DNA of 8,045 nt from Rhodanobacteraceae bacterium. GTDB taxonomy: Bacteria > Pseudomonadota > Gammaproteobacteria > Xanthomonadales > Rhodanobacteraceae. This document shows, in pieces, positions 7,229 to 8,045 of this stretch; position 1 is the stretch's first letter; each line of letters starts with the position of its first letter. A model generated the notes under the pieces. That model was not told the DNA's origin. It was given only the letters and a program-made list of their open reading frames with translations, and did not search any database. The stretch lies in NCBI GenBank assembly GCA_012270595.1, contig JAAXIA010000096.1, positions 1 through 8,045 of the forward strand, in the 5' to 3' direction. The position numbers and the translations under genes were made by a program.

Positions 7229-8045
7229 CTAAGGTAGTTGATCGAGCAATTCCCGCGCGCGCTGTTTCTGCGCCGGGTCACCACCCTTCATCACTTCGTC
7301 AAGCATGGCCCGAGATGCCTCAAAGTCCCCCATGTCCAGATAAAACCGCGCCAAACCGATCTTGGTATCCACTGGATTGCTGGCCACATGCTCCACACGA
7401 TCATTTGCGGGCGTATCTGCCTCATCCGATCCCACCAATGAGTCATCATCCACTGGTTCAACGGTTGAACCAGTGTCTGGAGTCGATGCCTCAACATGCC
7501 AGTCCAAGCTAAAATCTTCGCTCTCCTTGGCCGTATTGGGCTTGCTTGCCGTTGATGCTGAAGATGATGAAGACTCATTGGGATGCGCCTCGAAATCGAA
7601 TGGGTCAGAACCCCGATGTTCGACGTCGTTATCGGGGTTCACCGTCTCACGCAGTCCAACGCGCTGCTGTCCAGTGCCATGCCCGGCGGGAGCAAGGAAC
7701 AAGGGATGCCTGGGAAGAAGTTCTCGCCCCATGCGCACGACTTCCACCCATTCATCCTGCAGGGAATCGGTCACGTGGGCAACCATGGCCGAAGCGGTAG
7801 CCTCGAAGCGTTCGCTATCGCCACGCCCGTAGTAGAGACTGGCCAGTTCCAGATGCAGGCCCACATCATCCGGGCACACTGCCAGTTGCTCCAGCAGTTC
7901 ATCCTGCTCCGGGTCGGAACTAGCCGTGAGAGCACTTTTCCTGGCTTCAGTGGATTGCTTTGTGCCGCTACGGAAAAACAAACGCCATAGCAAAAGTAGC
8001 CCCAGTACCACGACACCCGCCGCAACCATAATCATCCAGTGTTGC
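7229..8045 (-). CDS. fimV: FimV-family protein, C-terminal part (5' end outside window)
   Basis: The frame is open to the window edge, so only the last 271 residues of what is normally a very large protein are visible. FimV proteins are inner-membrane peptidoglycan-binding (LysM) hubs linked to type IV pilus assembly, twitching and polar organisation. The LysM part would lie outside this window. Visible in order are a transmembrane helix (residues about 5-24), a basic stop-transfer stretch, a TPR-like helical region (about 46-112), a long Asp/Glu/Ser-rich linker with SSSSS (about 135-225), and the small conserved FimV C-terminal domain. That domain includes KIGLARFYLDMGDFEASR and ends RELLDQLP. 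It is the strongest evidence for the call. The position directly upstream of truA agrees with other gammaproteobacteria. A long palindrome lies in the linker coding region. No terminator is seen between fimV and truA, so read-through is possible. Confidence 0.9.
   Translation of the reverse strand, partial: QHWMIMVAAGVVVLGLLLLWRLFFRSGTKQSTEARKSALTASSDPEQDELLEQLAVCPDDVGLHLELASLYYGRGDSERFEATASAMVAHVTDSLQDEWVEVVRMGRELLPRHPLFLAPAGHGTGQQRVGLRETVNPDNDVEHRGSDPFDFEAHPNESSSSSASTASKPNTAKESEDFSLDWHVEASTPDTGSTVEPVDDDSLVGSDEADTPANDRVEHVASNPVDTKIGLARFYLDMGDFEASRAMLDEVMKGGDPAQKQRARELLDQLP
7451..7475. repeat. Perfect inverted repeat, 12-bp arms, inside fimV
   Basis: CACTGGTTCAAC at 7451-7462 and its exact reverse complement GTTGAACCAGTG at 7464-7475 are separated by one base. 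It falls in the acidic linker coding region of fimV (visible residues about 190-198, DTGSTVEPV). A hairpin would need to open a few central bases as a loop. Such a long perfect palindrome is not expected by chance in 8 kb. No T tract follows it on either strand, so it is not a typical terminator. Function is unknown. Confidence 0.75.

Noticed and set aside
7362..7832. 156-codon plus-strand frame opposite fimV
   Set aside because: It is a serine-rich antisense shadow of the acidic fimV linker with no start signal.
1..8045. Search for CRISPR arrays, IS elements, tRNA or rRNA genes and defence-type operons
   Set aside because: No spaced repeats, transposase-like frames, clover-leaf elements or defence domains were seen on either strand.

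Overview
All recognisable genes in this window lie on the minus strand, so transcription runs from the right end to the left. From right to left they are the C-terminal part of fimV (cut by the window edge), truA, trpF, trpB, trpA, accD, a small AT-rich orphan gene for an exported protein, gltX, and the start of an unidentified membrane-protein ORF cut by the left edge. The order fimV-truA-trpF-trpB-trpA-accD is a known gammaproteobacterial arrangement. Together with the protein sequences and a moderate GC content, it points to a gammaproteobacterium, perhaps near the Xanthomonadales. I cannot name the genus from this sequence.

Right part (about 6397-8045): fimV encodes an inner-membrane/cytoplasmic hub-type protein. 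The visible part has a transmembrane segment, a TPR-like region, a long acidic/Ser-rich linker and the small conserved FimV C-terminal domain. truA (tRNA pseudouridine synthase) follows, and its stop overlaps the GTG start of trpF by four bases. A 12-bp-arm inverted repeat sits inside the fimV linker.

Middle part (about 2378-6400): trpF, trpB and trpA encode steps 3 and 5 of the chorismate-to-tryptophan pathway (phosphoribosylanthranilate isomerase and tryptophan synthase beta and alpha). All diagnostic catalytic residues are present. The cluster is looser than usual: 335 bases separate trpF from trpB, and 82 bases separate trpB from trpA, with a T9 tract on the coding strand. accD (acetyl-CoA carboxylase carboxyltransferase beta subunit) follows with an intact four-cysteine zinc finger.

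Left part (1-2377): the usual next gene, folC, is absent. In its place is a visibly AT-rich 174-residue orphan with a signal peptide, then gltX (glutamyl-tRNA synthetase). A terminator-like hairpin lies immediately before the gltX start. GltX has the HIGH and KMSKS-type motifs but lacks the zinc-binding residues known from the E. coli enzyme. A reading frame for a small membrane protein overlaps the 3' end of gltX and runs off the window.

Most of the window is ordinary housekeeping sequence. I found no CRISPR array, insertion sequence, tRNA, rRNA or convincing undescribed multi-gene system. The items most worth a second look are the fimV palindrome, the gltX leader hairpin, the AT-rich exported orphan and the unexplained trpF-trpB gap.
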